DNA of 64,000 nucleotides from Sneathiella chungangensis (lineage in GTDB: Bacteria > Pseudomonadota > Alphaproteobacteria > Sneathiellales > Sneathiellaceae): assembly GCF_009882935.1 (NCBI RefSeq), contig NZ_WTVA01000004.1, positions 307,117 to 371,116 of the forward strand, given 5' to 3'. Positions within the stretch are counted from its first letter, which is position 1, and the number at the start of each line of letters is the position of its first letter. Below the pieces are notes generated by a model. The model was not told the DNA's origin and did no database searches. It saw only the letters and a list, made by a program, of their open reading frames with translations. The position numbers and the translations under genes were made by a program. Shown here piece after piece: positions 44,736-54,862 of the stretch.

Positions 44736-45775
44736 CCGCCGCGTCAAAAACCATTGCCATCCCGTTCACGCGCAGGCGCATGAAATTGCCGGCGCTTCTG
44801 CTGCTTGTCCTCATTTTGGCAGCAGCGTCTCTTGTTGCGATGTCGATCGGCGCCGTTCCCATTCCCCTGGGCAAGATAATTTCGGTCGGCCTTTCGGAAC
44901 AGCAGGCTGCGGTCCTGAGTTCGATCCGGTTGCCGCGTGTTCTCCTCGCGATTGTTGTCGGGGCTGCTCTCGCCGTTTCGGGCGCGGCGATGCAGGGTCT
45001 GTTCCGCAATCCGCTTGCCGATCCCGGGCTGATTGGTATTGCGACAAGCGCCGCCCTCGCTGTGGCGATAGTCATCGTGCTTGCCGGACCTGTTACAGGA
45101 TATGTCGGTCTGTACGGAATGAGCGTTGCCGCGTTTATCGGCGCATTGGCCTCCTGTTTCGCGATTTTTCGCCTCGCAAAAGTTACGGGGAGTTTCTCCG
45201 GGACCTATATGCTGCTCACCGGCATTGCCATCAATGCCCTCTCGGCGGCTGGTGTCGGGTTTCTGACGTTCCTGAGCGATGATCAGCAATTGAGGTCGCT
45301 TACTTTCTGGACGATGGGCAGCCTCGGCGGGGCGTTATGGATTTCCGTAGTCGTCGTCACGAGTATCGTCGTGCCGGCTGGTATTATCATGATCCGTAAT
45401 GCGCGGGAGTTGAACGTGCTGCTTCTCGGGGAGAACGAAGCCCGCTATCTCGGCGTTGACGCGGAACGATTAAAACGACGGATCGTTATCTGTACCGCGC
45501 TGTCCGTGGGCGCGGCAATTTCCGTAAGTGGGATCATTGGGTTTGTCGGGCTTGTCGTCCCGCATCTCATCCGTCTCACGCTTGGGCCGGACCACCGCCT
45601 GCTGATGCCGGCCTCCGCATTGCTCGGCGCCATTTTACTGCTGGCGGCGGATACCGCGGCTCGCACGATTGTCGCGCCCGCGGAAATGCCGGTCGGCGTG
45701 CTGACCAGTCTGATCGGCGGGCCGTTTTTCCTCTGGCTTCTGGTGCGGCAATATTCCGGAAGGCCCGGGTTATGA
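44732..45775 (+). CDS. hmuU: Hemin ABC transporter permease HmuU (FecCD family)
   Basis: 347 residues with about ten membrane helices. FecCD motifs: SIRLPRVLLAIVVGAALAVSG, MQGLFRNPLADPGLIGI, WTMGSLGG, LLLLGENEARYLGVD-like loop and GIIGFVGLVVPHLIRL with the coupling-helix region. Overlaps of four bases with hmuT and hmuV indicate coupled translation. Confidence 0.94.
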   Translation: MTAASKTIAIPFTRRRMKLPALLLLVLILAAASLVAMSIGAVPIPLGKIISVGLSEQQAAVLSSIRLPRVLLAIVVGAALAVSGAAMQGLFRNPLADPGLIGIATSAALAVAIVIVLAGPVTGYVGLYGMSVAAFIGALASCFAIFRLAKVTGSFSGTYMLLTGIAINALSAAGVGFLTFLSDDQQLRSLTFWTMGSLGGALWISVVVVTSIVVPAGIIMIRNARELNVLLLGENEARYLGVDAERLKRRIVICTALSVGAAISVSGIIGFVGLVVPHLIRLTLGPDHRLLMPASALLGAILLLAADTAARTIVAPAEMPVGVLTSLIGGPFFLWLLVRQYSGRPGL

Positions 45776-46536
45776 TTGAAGCAGAGAATATTGTTTATTC
45801 CATTGGCGGGGAGCGGATATTGGCAAATATTTATGCGACCTTTCAGCCCGGAAAAATAACCGCGATACTTGGGCCAAACGGGGCCGGAAAATCGACCCTT
45901 CTGAAATGCCTGACCGGCGCACTCACGCCCGACAATGGTTCCGTTTTTCTCGACGGAAAGAATCTCTGGGACTACAGTCTTGACGCGCTCTCGCGAATGC
46001 GGGCTGTCCTGTCGCAATCGGCACCCGTCAACTTTCCATTCACCGCCCATGAGATCGTTACAATGGGGCGCAATCCCTATTCTTTCGACAAGACGGACGC
46101 GTGGAATTCAGAGATCGCCGATGACGCACTGGCGCTTGTCGACGCCTGGCATTTACGGGACCGATCCTTTCCCACGCTTTCCGGCGGGGAGCAACAACGG
46201 GTTCAGTTTGCCCGGGTTATCGCGCAAATCTGGGAACGGGACGAAGCGTATCTGTTCCTCGACGAGCCGACCTCGGCGCTCGATCTCAAACATCAGCATC
46301 ACCTGCTCGATCTTGTACAAAGGTTGTGCAGAGAGAAGCGGCTAACGGTTGTAATCGTCATGCATGATCTCAATCTTGCGTATCACTGCACAGACAATTG
46401 TTATTTCATCAAGGAAGGATGGATTCGCGGCGGCGGTGCGAGTCGTGAACTGATCAATAAAGACGTCATCTCCGAAATCTTCGATCTGGCGCCCGAATAT
46501 GCCGCCATGCGTTTTGGCGGCGAATTGTCGGAATAG
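45772..46536 (+). CDS. hmuV: Hemin ABC transporter ATP-binding protein HmuV
   Basis: 254 residues. Walker A GPNGAGKST (about 35-43), signature TLSGGEQQRVQFARV (about 138-152), Walker B YLFLDEPTSALD and switch His in VIVMHDLNLAYH. HmuV-type features include the insertion AVLSQSAPVNFPFTAHEIV. Last gene of the operon. The 203-base gap downstream (46537-46739) has no recognisable gene or strong terminator. Confidence 0.94.
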   Translation: MIEAENIVYSIGGERILANIYATFQPGKITAILGPNGAGKSTLLKCLTGALTPDNGSVFLDGKNLWDYSLDALSRMRAVLSQSAPVNFPFTAHEIVTMGRNPYSFDKTDAWNSEIADDALALVDAWHLRDRSFPTLSGGEQQRVQFARVIAQIWERDEAYLFLDEPTSALDLKHQHHLLDLVQRLCREKRLTVVIVMHDLNLAYHCTDNCYFIKEGWIRGGGASRELINKDVISEIFDLAPEYAAMRFGGELSE

Positions 46537-46739
46537 GGGCTTGCACCCTATGCGCTTTTGCTCCGCCCAGTAGTTTCGCCTGCCAAAAAAAGCGACATGG
46601 CGGGAACCGACACACTTGGATGAAAAAGGTGCTTGCGCACTGGCGGCCTTCTCTGCAAGCATAGGCGCCACAGTACGTCCATGCCGTCATCAGCGAAGAA
46701 AAAAACAAGAACAACAACGCGTGAGAAAGAAAAAAAGAA

Positions 46740-47630
46740 ATGCCGAAAATTTCCGCTAACGGGATTGAAATCGAATATGAAACGCGCGGCGATGCCGCGG
46801 GCGATCCGCTGGTTCTGATCGGCGGGCTTGGTGTCCAGCTGATGTCCTGGAACGAGACTTTCGTAAAGGCCCTCGCCGACGCGGGATTTTATGTCATTGT
46901 TTATGACAATCGCGACGTCGGAAAATCGACGAAATTTGAAGATTGGGGTCCGGCCGACATCCCGGCTGCGTTTGCCCAGGCGCGGGCCAAGGAAAAAGTG
47001 ACGGCGCCCTATACCCTCGACGACCTGGCTGATGACGCCGCCGAACTGGTTCTTGCCCTCGGATTTGACAAGGCGCATTTTGTCGGGTCTTCGAACGGCG
47101 GGGCGATTGCCCAGACGCTAGCGTACCGGCGGCCCGAGTGCGTGAAGTCAATGGCGTCCATCATGGCGACATCCGCCCGGCGGGGATTGCCGCGCCCGGA
47201 AGGCGCTGCGGCGGAATGGCTGACCCGGCCGCGAAATCCCGCAGGAACCCGCGAAGGAGCGATGGAGGATGCGGTCGAGACAGCGAAAATTATCGGAAGC
47301 CCGGCATTTCCGGTTGAGGAGAGGGTGTTACGGGAGCGCGCTGGCGCTCTCTTCGACAGGTCCTTCTATCCTGATGGCAACGGTCGTCATCTGCTGGCGA
47401 GCCTTGCGTCAGGGGACAGCCGGGTGGCCCATCTTGGCGAAATAAAGGCGCCGGTCGTCGTCATTCATGGCCGCGAGGATCCTCTCGTTCCTCTCGGCTG
47501 TGCGGAGGACGTTCATAACTCCATTCCCGGATCGGAAATTGTTGTTATAGACGGTATGGGGCATGACATTCCGGACGAAGCCGTTCCGGTGATCGTTGCC
47601 GCCATCGTCAAAAATGCGAAAAAAGCTTGA
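46740..47630 (+). CDS. Alpha/beta hydrolase
   Basis: 296 residues. GGLGVQLMSWNETFV near residue 24, nucleophile elbow FVGSSNGGAIAQ (Ser about 117), acid in GREDPLVPL, and His in GMGHDIP. The elbow GSSNGG is the form often found in Rv-type TAP/epoxide-hydrolase-like or esterase proteins. The gene is preceded only by an A-rich purine tract, so translation start strength is uncertain. It lies alone between the haem operon and a CoA ligase gene, and its substrate is unknown. Confidence 0.88.
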   Translation: MPKISANGIEIEYETRGDAAGDPLVLIGGLGVQLMSWNETFVKALADAGFYVIVYDNRDVGKSTKFEDWGPADIPAAFAQARAKEKVTAPYTLDDLADDAAELVLALGFDKAHFVGSSNGGAIAQTLAYRRPECVKSMASIMATSARRGLPRPEGAAAEWLTRPRNPAGTREGAMEDAVETAKIIGSPAFPVEERVLRERAGALFDRSFYPDGNGRHLLASLASGDSRVAHLGEIKAPVVVIHGREDPLVPLGCAEDVHNSIPGSEIVVIDGMGHDIPDEAVPVIVAAIVKNAKKA

Positions 47631-47818
47631 GCTGAATATGGGCGATTAACACGCCCTGATCTGCCGACGTGAATGACAATTGCGGGTGTTTTTGACAGGG
47701 ATTTTTCGTCCTCGGTTTCCATCTCGCCGGATGAGCGGCCGGGTTAGCAAGTTCATGTGACATGGCGAACGGATTGGCGTAAAATATCCGCAAATGACGA
47801 ATATTTCGGGAGGATAAC

Positions 47819-49561
47819 ATGTCAACTGCATATGAACGGGGCATGCAAAAAGGCGCGCATATGCGAGACGGGCAACCGGTCATTGCGCCCGTCGGCAACA
47901 GATCCTATGTCGCAGGGGAAACGTCCAACCCGCTTCGCCGCCAGACAATTCCCGATATGTTGAAAGAGACGGTTGCGAAATTTGGATCGCGGGAGGCGGT
48001 TGCGTTCCCGCTGCTCGGAATTTCCCTGACCTATGCAGAATTTGACCGCCATGTAGACGAATTGGCCGCCGGATTATTGGCACTCGGTCTTGAAAAAGGC
48101 GACCGTATCGGTATTTGGTCACCCAATAATCTGCAATGGATTCTTACTCAATATGCGACGGCGCGGCTGGGATTGATTCTCGTTAATATCAATCCCGCCT
48201 ACCGTTTGTCCGAACTCGAATATGCGCTTAACAAATCCGGTTGCCGGGCATTGATCGCCGCGGATAAGTTCAAGACATCGGATTATCTGAAGATGATCCG
48301 AACGCTGGCGCCGGAGCTTGAAAATTCCGTACCCGGCCAGCTGAAATCGGCAAAGCTTCCCAAACTTGAGACCGTAATTGGCATAACCGGCGATCCCGGC
48401 GATGGCATCTTTCCCTTTGCGCGCGTTCAAAAAATGGGCGCCGCCGCGGACCTAGCGCGCCTTGACAAGATTTCGAAATCGCTCTCTCCCGATGATCCGA
48501 TCAATATCCAGTTTACGTCCGGGACGACAGGGGCGCCGAAAGGGGCGACCTTGACCCATTTCAATATCGTCAATAATGCCGCCCATACGGTCGGGCGCAT
48601 GAATTTTACGGAAGAGGACCGGCTCTGCATCCCGGTGCCCCTCTATCACTGTTTTGGCATGGTCATGGGCTCGCTTGGTTGCGTGAATACGGGCGCGGCC
48701 ATGGTGTTCCCGGGGGAGGCTTTTGATCCCGTCGATACCTTGCAGGCCGTTGCAAAGGCGCGCTGCACGGCGCTTTATGGTGTGCCGACGATGTTTGTTG
48801 CCATGGTTGATCACCCGCTGTTGAAGGAGTTGGATATTTCAAGTCTTCGAACGGGCGTGATGGCGGGCGCGCCATGCCCCATCGAGGTCATGAAGAAGGT
48901 CAATGACCGCATGCATATGTCGGAGGTGACAATCTGTTACGGAATGACGGAGACCTCTCCCGTTTCCTTCCAGAGCAATGTCGATGATCCGATCGAAAAA
49001 CGTGTCTCCACCGTTGGTCGGATCCATCCTCATGTGGAAGTCCGGATTGTTGACGAGACTGGCGCCGATGTCCCGGTTGGTCAACAAGGCGAGCTCTGGA
49101 CGAAGGGCTATTCCGTGATGCGCGGCTATTGGGATGATGAGGAGAGAACCAAAGATGCGATCGTCGATGGCGGCTGGATGCGGACGGGCGATCTTGCCGT
49201 TCTCGATGCGGAAGGTTATTGCCAGATCGTCGGACGTCTTAAGGACATGATCATCCGGGGTGGCGAGAATATTTATCCGCGCGAGATCGAGGAATTTCTC
49301 TTCACCCATCCAGACATTCAGGAAGTGCAGGTTTTTGGCGTACCCGATAAAAAATTCGGCGAGGAGGTCTGCACCTGGATCGTCAAACGCGACGGATCCC
49401 CTCTCGATGAGGACGGAGTAAAGGCCTATTGCAAGGACCAGATCGCCCATTACAAAGTGCCGCGCTATGTGCGATTTGTGTCCGAATTACCGATGACCGT
49501 AACCGGTAAGCCGCAGAAATTCATCATGCGAGACGAGATGGTCAAAATACTGTATAAATAG
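47819..49561 (+). CDS. AMP-binding acyl-CoA synthetase (fatty-acyl/ACSF2-like)
   Basis: 580 residues, adenylate-forming family. P-loop [16 protein letters not shown] (about 233-248), adenine motif CYGMTETSP, hinge [15 protein letters not shown] and TGDLAVLD, and C-terminal catalytic Lys in [10 protein letters not shown]. The order resembles ACSF2/FadD3-like medium- or long-chain ligases. It activates a carboxylic acid to its CoA ester with ATP. It stands apart from beta-oxidation operons, with a terminator-like region downstream. Confidence 0.92.
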   Translation: MSTAYERGMQKGAHMRDGQPVIAPVGNRSYVAGETSNPLRRQTIPDMLKETVAKFGSREAVAFPLLGISLTYAEFDRHVDELAAGLLALGLEKGDRIGIWSPNNLQWILTQYATARLGLILVNINPAYRLSELEYALNKSGCRALIAADKFKTSDYLKMIRTLAPELENSVPGQLKSAKLPKLETVIGITGDPGDGIFPFARVQKMGAAADLARLDKISKSLSPDDPINIQFTSGTTGAPKGATLTHFNIVNNAAHTVGRMNFTEEDRLCIPVPLYHCFGMVMGSLGCVNTGAAMVFPGEAFDPVDTLQAVAKARCTALYGVPTMFVAMVDHPLLKELDISSLRTGVMAGAPCPIEVMKKVNDRMHMSEVTICYGMTETSPVSFQSNVDDPIEKRVSTVGRIHPHVEVRIVDETGADVPVGQQGELWTKGYSVMRGYWDDEERTKDAIVDGGWMRTGDLAVLDAEGYCQIVGRLKDMIIRGGENIYPREIEEFLFTHPDIQEVQVFGVPDKKFGEEVCTWIVKRDGSPLDEDGVKAYCKDQIAHYKVPRYVRFVSELPMTVTGKPQKFIMRDEMVKILYK

Positions 49562-49564
49562 TAG

Positions 49565-49655
49565 TTAACCGGTTAATTTCTTAGAAATTTTATTTTCGAT
49601 ACTTTATTAGAATAATACTCTAACTATCTGATATATAACATATTTATATATCAGA
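49565..49655. terminator. Convergent terminator-like region
   Basis: Between a plus-strand CoA ligase and a minus-strand gene. TTAACCGGTTAA (49565-49576) and ATTTCTTAGAAAT precede a T-rich run on the plus strand. TCTGATATATA (49627-49637) and TATATATCAGA (49645-49655) form a perfect 11-bp stem with a seven-base loop that spans the minus-strand stop codon. Both are A+T-rich, so terminator strength is uncertain. Confidence 0.45.
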
Positions 49656-50717
49656 AATATGTTTATCAAAGATTTTCCTTGCGCGTCCCCATACGCCGCC
49701 TTCGATGTCGTCAAGTGTGAGAAGCGAGGGGAACAGCTGCGCGGCATAATCCTCGCTGCTCTCGACCGGCAGCATGGAGGGGAGATTGTCGATCGCCATC
49801 ACGTCAAGCGGCGGTCGCCCCTCAGATACGCGGATCACCGGATCATCAAAGGAAGTGGCGTGTTCATAGACCGGGATCGGATTAAAGGGACTGCTGGGAT
49901 CGCAGGAAACATCCGCAATCACTGACAGGCGGCGCGGGGCCGATAGCGCCGATTTTGGAACGAACACGGGCACGCCCTCGCGGGCAAGAATGCAGTTCAC
50001 GAAAATATCATGATCGAGAATTTCGGGAAAGGGTCCCCCATGTGCCGTTTCCTGCATGTCCCACCGGGTGACGGGGAGGCCGAGGGCCTCAAGGCAATCG
50101 CCGGCCCCGGTTCCGACGCGGCCAAGGGCACCGATGACGATGGCGCTTGGTTTTTGCGCGCCCGTCTCCAGCGCCTTTGCAAGACGCTCTTTCAAGTCCC
50201 CGATAAGCGTATCCCTGCCGGGATAAACGCCAACCTTCTTCGGTCCCGGTCCTTCGCCGAGTTGCTCCGCCGTCCAGACCATGACGCCGATCGCGGCGCC
50301 TGCAAATCCGGCCCAATAGCCGAAGGCGGCGACGCGACGCCCATTTTCGTCCGTCAGGTATTCAAGGTCATAGAGCGTGCCACCGCCTTCCTTGAACCGA
50401 CGGAGCAGGGCGGGACCATCCGCCTGACCCTTGAAGGCGTGACCGAACATGATATGCCGATGGCGAAGGGGTTCGGCGCTCGCGGGCAATTCTTTGAGGC
50501 CGAGGATAATGGCCTCTTCCGGTGCATTCGGCCAGCTGCCTTCCCTGGCGATGGTGCAGCCGGCTTCGAGATATGCCTCGATAGGGAGGGCGCGGCAGCT
50601 TGAATCTTCTATGGTGACCTGCATGCCCGCCGCCATGAGCGCCCGCGCGCCTTCAGGTGTGACGCCGACGCGTTGTTCATGTTCGCGCTGCTCGGCGCGT
50701 ACCCAGAGGTGGGTCAT
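49644..50717 (-). CDS. Saccharopine dehydrogenase, LYS1 type (NAD+, L-lysine-forming)
   Basis: 357 residues. Near the N-terminus QREHEQRVGVTPEGARALMAAG, then LGLKELP with Lys and HIMFGHAFKGQ with His, the two residues that act in yeast Lys1 (K77, H96). NAD-binding part VIGALGRVGTGAGDCLEALG, and DVSCDPSSPFNPIPVYEHATSF, close to fungal enzymes. Fungi use it for lysine synthesis; in bacteria the direction and role vary. No other saccharopine-pathway gene is seen in the window. Distinct from alanine dehydrogenase, which has a similar fold. Confidence 0.85.
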   Translation of the reverse strand: MTHLWVRAEQREHEQRVGVTPEGARALMAAGMQVTIEDSSCRALPIEAYLEAGCTIAREGSWPNAPEEAIILGLKELPASAEPLRHRHIMFGHAFKGQADGPALLRRFKEGGGTLYDLEYLTDENGRRVAAFGYWAGFAGAAIGVMVWTAEQLGEGPGPKKVGVYPGRDTLIGDLKERLAKALETGAQKPSAIVIGALGRVGTGAGDCLEALGLPVTRWDMQETAHGGPFPEILDHDIFVNCILAREGVPVFVPKSALSAPRRLSVIADVSCDPSSPFNPIPVYEHATSFDDPVIRVSEGRPPLDVMAIDNLPSMLPVESSEDYAAQLFPSLLTLDDIEGGVWGRARKIFDKHISDI

Positions 50718-50888
50718 CGATCATCTCTCCTGACAAGTTGCCGGCCCGTTATTTTTGAAGGGCATTGGTATCCTCCTATCTATCGGGATTCGGTTGCAGA
50801 TGAAAGGGCCGAAATAGGACAAGACCTAACTGGCTGCCGCGGTCGGGCGATGACGGCGCAAAGGGAAGGGATTCATGTCATCCAGTCG

Positions 50889-51899
50889 TTAAAATGGAAC
50901 CGAAAGGCTGATCGCGCCGAATTCATCGTCACCTGTCTGTCCCTTATATTCATGAGAGCGAAACACATGCGTGAAGGCGAGCCGCGCGTCATGGATTGTC
51001 ACCGCGACGCCAACCTGCGCATCGGCGACAAGCGGTTCTTTGTCGACGCTGCGGCTGTCCCGGAACGTGTTTCCGTCGAGAAAGATATTCCTGGCGACGG
51101 CGCGGGCATCCAGGCCGGCGAAGAAATAAAGACCGAATACGTCATTCTGCTCGAAAAAGCCGGAGCCCGGAAGGCCCGGTTGAATGCGCGGCGGTCCGTA
51201 GTCATTCGGAAGGTTCCAGCCGAAGCGCATGGTCGCGCCGGCGTTGGCATAGGTATAGACATTGCCAAGAGCGCCGCCGATATGCGGTGTCATATCAATG
51301 GAGAATCCGTTGATCTCCGTCGAGACCAGCGCCCGCCAGCTCCTTTGATAGGTTATGACCAGTCCGGGCTCATTCTTGAGCTGAGTATCCCAGCCTTGCG
51401 GTTTTTCGGAGCCGATAACCTTGTGCACGAATGTTTGCGACTGTTCGGCAAGTGAGGCGGGCCCTATCACGCCGAATTGCAGTTGGAACTGATCAAGCTG
51501 CTGCTCCCCGGTTTCAACGACGATGCCGACGGCGGCGTATAACCAACCGGCATAGGGACGCTCGTCCAGCGGCGGGTTGGGATCGGTGATGTCATTCGGC
51601 GTGTACATATTCTGCCCGATTGCGTAGCTGGAGCGGACCTTTCCGTCCTCAGGAAAGAAAGGTAGAAGCCGCGCGGTCTTAAGCGCCCAGAGCGGCGCAT
51701 AATCCGGCTCTGACATCCAGGCAAGCATGATACCGTTTGTATAGTCCCGGTCGCGCCCGAAAAAGAGGTCGTTCTCGAGAACGAAAGTGAAGGTGCCCGT
51801 CTCGGCCTCTTCCGTCTCGGAACCATCATCGGCGAGGGCAGCGCTACACAGGGCCATAACGAGGCCAAGGGCAAGAAATGGAATTTTGAAGACGGTCAT
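50889..51899 (-). CDS. Outer-membrane lipid A deacylase LpxR-family protein
   Basis: 336 residues with a signal peptide (about 1-23). DUF2219/LpxR features: FVLENDLFFGRDRDYTNGIMLAWM (split; Asn-Asp and the YTNG loop correspond to catalytic positions of LpxR), PNDITDPNPPLDERPYAGWLY, GPASLAEQSQTFVHKVIGSEKPQGWDTQL (split) and TPHIGGALGNVYTYANAGATMRFG. It ends in an aromatic residue (PF), as outer-membrane barrels do. LpxR removes the 3'-acyloxyacyl group of lipid A. Flanked by gaps of 171 and 219 bases with no genes. Confidence 0.85.
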   Translation of the reverse strand: MTVFKIPFLALGLVMALCSAALADDGSETEEAETGTFTFVLENDLFFGRDRDYTNGIMLAWMSEPDYAPLWALKTARLLPFFPEDGKVRSSYAIGQNMYTPNDITDPNPPLDERPYAGWLYAAVGIVVETGEQQLDQFQLQFGVIGPASLAEQSQTFVHKVIGSEKPQGWDTQLKNEPGLVITYQRSWRALVSTEINGFSIDMTPHIGGALGNVYTYANAGATMRFGWNLPNDYGPPRIQPGLPGSGFFEQNDVFGLYFFAGLDARAVARNIFLDGNTFRDSRSVDKEPLVADAQVGVAVTIHDARLAFTHVFRSHEYKGQTGDDEFGAISLSVPF

Positions 51900-52118
51900 C
51901 CCGTGGCTTTACCTGTCGATGATGGTGATAATTTGTTCGAAAGTGTGCGATTTCATAGCGGAGCGCGGATATTTTAACAAGCCGGGAAACGCCGCCAGGC
52001 TATTTAGGCGCTAATAACTCGCCGGTTGCCCTTGCGTCTACTTGATGTGAGGATAGCGCGTCAAGGTCGGCGTTTCGGCGTCCTGCCCGAGAAAAATCAA
52101 TAATGAAAGGAGCAGAAA

Positions 52119-52940
52119 ATGGCTCAGCTTAGCCTCACGCGGGAAAATCATATCGCTATCGTGAAGTTCAGAAATCCGCCGATGAATTTCATGGACGACA
52201 AGACGGAGGCGGAGCTCGACGCGATGCTCGGCGAGATCGAACAAGATGCGGAGATCCGGGTCGTTATCCTGACCGGCGCGGAGCCGAATGTCTTTATCCG
52301 GCATTATGATGTCGGTCTTCTTTTTGAACGGAGCAAGGCCATGGCGGAACGCGGCCTCAAATTCGATCCCGCCCGACCCGTGCCCGAAGCTCCGATTCAT
52401 AGATGCTACAGCCGTATCGAGGCGATGCCCAAACCCTTTATCGCCGCGATCAACGGCACGGCAATGGGCGGCGGGTTCGAGCTTGCGCTCGCCTGCGATA
52501 TCCGGATTGTAAAGGACGGGCCCTATGACCTTGGCCTTCCGGAAGTGAATTTGGGAATACTGCCCGGCGCCGGTGGCACGCAGCGCATGACGCGTCTCAT
52601 CGGCAAGGCAAAGGCCCTGGAACTGATGTTGCTCGGTCGGACGCTGTCCCCGCGTGAGGCCGTGGCGATGGGTCTCGCGAGCCAATGCATCGAGGGGGAC
52701 GTGCTGGAAAGGGCTTTGGAAATTGCCGGGCTTCTGGCCGCGCGATCGTCAAAGGCGGTGGGCCATATCAAGGACCTGATCCAGGGTGTCGATAACCGTG
52801 TTCCGGAAGAAGGATTTGCGCGCGAACGGACACTCTTTTGCGATTTGATGGTGGATGAAAGGGGCCTCACGGAAATGGGCGACATGGCCGCCGGAATGCG
52901 GGACATCAAGGATCCGGCGTTGGACCGTTTCAAATTTTGA
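52119..52940 (+). CDS. Enoyl-CoA hydratase
   Basis: 273 residues. Unlike the crotonase at the start of the window, both acidic positions are kept: MGGGFELALACDI (Glu about 117) and GLPEVNLGILPGAGGTQRM (Glu about 137). The first oxyanion loop is altered: NVFIRHYDVGLLFE replaces the usual AFSAGADI, an uncommon form. It probably hydrates 2-enoyl-CoA. The gene is upstream of a CoA ligase gene on the same strand. Confidence 0.9.
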   Translation: MAQLSLTRENHIAIVKFRNPPMNFMDDKTEAELDAMLGEIEQDAEIRVVILTGAEPNVFIRHYDVGLLFERSKAMAERGLKFDPARPVPEAPIHRCYSRIEAMPKPFIAAINGTAMGGGFELALACDIRIVKDGPYDLGLPEVNLGILPGAGGTQRMTRLIGKAKALELMLLGRTLSPREAVAMGLASQCIEGDVLERALEIAGLLAARSSKAVGHIKDLIQGVDNRVPEEGFARERTLFCDLMVDERGLTEMGDMAAGMRDIKDPALDRFKF

Positions 52941-53211
52941 ACAGGTCCGACGCACTATAGACCGGGCTTTCTTCTCGCTGATCGCAGTCTGATATTCCGC
53001 ATCAAGACCATTGACCGGTTGCCAAACCAAGGTGACTGTGGCGAGCCAGATTCAATGTGACCTTTCCGCAGTGCTGCGGATAGCGGAAAAAGAATGCCCT
53101 GCCGCGGGCCTGTGCTATGATCGCCGGAGAGAATATATTCGCAGCAGGGGGAAAAGCGGCAACAGACCGCTGGATCCAAAAAAAGAGACAGCGTCAGCAC
53201 GGGAGGTGACG
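52941..53211 (+). other. Intergenic region with a small hairpin
   Basis: 271 bases. TCCGCA-GTGC-TGCGGA (53065-53080) forms a perfect 6-bp hairpin, with no T run, so it is not a clear terminator. TATGAT at 53116-53121 could be a -10 element for the CoA ligase gene. The reading frame of that gene extends upstream through here without family-like sequence. Confidence 0.35.
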
Positions 53212-54843
53212 ATGGATTTGAGTCAGTTCAACCGCGACTATTCGGTGGCGGTGAAAAATTTTCATATCGATATTCCGGAAGATTTCAATTTCGCCTTTGA
53301 CGTTATCGACAAGCGGGCGACGGAGAAGGACGGCATTGCCGTGATTGCGGTTTCGCACGATGGCCAGACGATCCGGAACATCAGCTATTCGGATTTCTCC
53401 GACCAATCAAGCCGCCTTGCCAACGCCTTCCTGTCCCTTGGTATAACAAAAGGGGATTTCGGCTGTCTTGTCATTGGCCGGATTCCGGAATGGTACACCG
53501 TGCTGTTCGGCTGCATGAAAATCGGCGCGGTGTCGATGCCGGGGACGAACCTCCTAACGGCGAAGGATATTGCCTATCGGGTTCAGAGATCGAATGCGCG
53601 CTTCATCGTCGTGACACCGGAACATTGCGCCAAGGTTGATCAGGTGCGCGGCGAATGTCCAACCCTTGAACATTTCATCGTTGTCGGCGGCAGCCATCCG
53701 GGCTGGCACTCCTTTGAAGATCTGACGGCTGCCGCGTCTCCGGTTCTTGAACGGAAAGATGCGCCCCCGACCGTGTCCTCCGACATCATGATGACCTATT
53801 TCACCTCCGGTACCACTTCGATGCCGAAAATGGTGCCGCGGGATTTCGGTTATGCCCTGACCCATGTGGCGACGGCGCTTTTCTGGATGGACCTGCGGGA
53901 GGGCGACGTACATTGGACCCTGACAGACACCGGCTGGGCGAAAGCGGCTTGGGGCCTGCTGTTCCCACCATTGCTCGCCGGATCGAAGGTTGTGCTTTAC
54001 GACGGGGAGGGGGCGTTTGATCCCATTTTCCATCTCAGGCTGATCGAGCGCCTGGGAGTCTCCACTTTCTGCGCACCGCCGACGGTCTATCGCCTGTTCG
54101 CGCAGCAGGATTTGAGTGGGTTCGATTTTTCCTCCCTGCGGCGGTCACTTGGGGCCGGAGAGCCACTTAATCCCGAAGTCATTCGCTACTGGCAGAAAAA
54201 TACCGGCAATGTCATCGCCGACGGATACGGCCAGACGGAGACGATCAATATCGTCGGCAACTTCCCGGGGATGGAAACGCGCTTTGGCTCCATGGGCAAG
54301 CCGGTCCCGGGCTTCGACATTGATATCATCGATGATGACGGCCGCCGCATGCCGGACAACGATGTCGGGCATATCGCCATCCGGACCGAGGGGAGCTGGC
54401 CGCCCGGCCTTTTTGACGGTTATTACACCGACGGCGCACCCGATACCGGATCATTCCGAAATGGCTGGTATTATACCGGCGATACCGCGAGAAGAGATGC
54501 GGACGGATACATCTGGTTTGAGGGGCGTGCGGATGACCTGATCAGCTCCGGCGCCTATCGGATAAGCCCCTTCGAGGTGGAAAGCGCTTTGCTTGAACAT
54601 CCCGAAGTTGTCGAAAGTGCCGTCATCGGCGTGCCGGACGAGACGCGCGGACAACTGGTGAAAGCCTTCATCATTCTCAAGACGCCGGAGAAGGCGGGAC
54701 CCGAGCTCATCGCGGATATTCAGGATTTTTGCAAGAACCTGACGGCGCCCTATAAATATCCCCGGCAAATCGAGTTCGTCGACAGCCTGCCGAAAACGAT
54801 TTCCGGCAAGATCCGACGGGTAGAGCTTCGCGGCGAAAGCTAA
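53212..54843 (+). CDS. AMP-binding acyl-CoA ligase (medium-chain/benzoate-CoA ligase-like)
   Basis: 543 residues from ATG 53212, chosen for GGGAGGTG at 53201-53208; the frame is open upstream but lacks family sequence. P-loop TYFTSGTTSMPKMVPRD (about 203-219), WTLTDTGWAKAAWG (typical of the acetyl/medium-chain synthetase branch), ADGYGQTET, GDTARRDADGYIWFEGRADDLI (split) and C-terminal Lys in PKTISGKIRR. It activates a carboxylic acid, perhaps aromatic or medium-chain. It is convergent with the arylsulfatase operon. Confidence 0.92.
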   Translation: MDLSQFNRDYSVAVKNFHIDIPEDFNFAFDVIDKRATEKDGIAVIAVSHDGQTIRNISYSDFSDQSSRLANAFLSLGITKGDFGCLVIGRIPEWYTVLFGCMKIGAVSMPGTNLLTAKDIAYRVQRSNARFIVVTPEHCAKVDQVRGECPTLEHFIVVGGSHPGWHSFEDLTAAASPVLERKDAPPTVSSDIMMTYFTSGTTSMPKMVPRDFGYALTHVATALFWMDLREGDVHWTLTDTGWAKAAWGLLFPPLLAGSKVVLYDGEGAFDPIFHLRLIERLGVSTFCAPPTVYRLFAQQDLSGFDFSSLRRSLGAGEPLNPEVIRYWQKNTGNVIADGYGQTETINIVGNFPGMETRFGSMGKPVPGFDIDIIDDDGRRMPDNDVGHIAIRTEGSWPPGLFDGYYTDGAPDTGSFRNGWYYTGDTARRDADGYIWFEGRADDLISSGAYRISPFEVESALLEHPEVVESAVIGVPDETRGQLVKAFIILKTPEKAGPELIADIQDFCKNLTAPYKYPRQIEFVDSLPKTISGKIRRVELRGES

Positions 54844-54862
54844 AAATTTGTAGCGGCGCAGG

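Noticed and set aside
53011-53211. 67-residue N-terminal extension of the CoA ligase frame
   Set aside because: A strong ribosome binding site precedes ATG 53212 and the extension contains a hairpin and promoter-like sequence, not family sequence.
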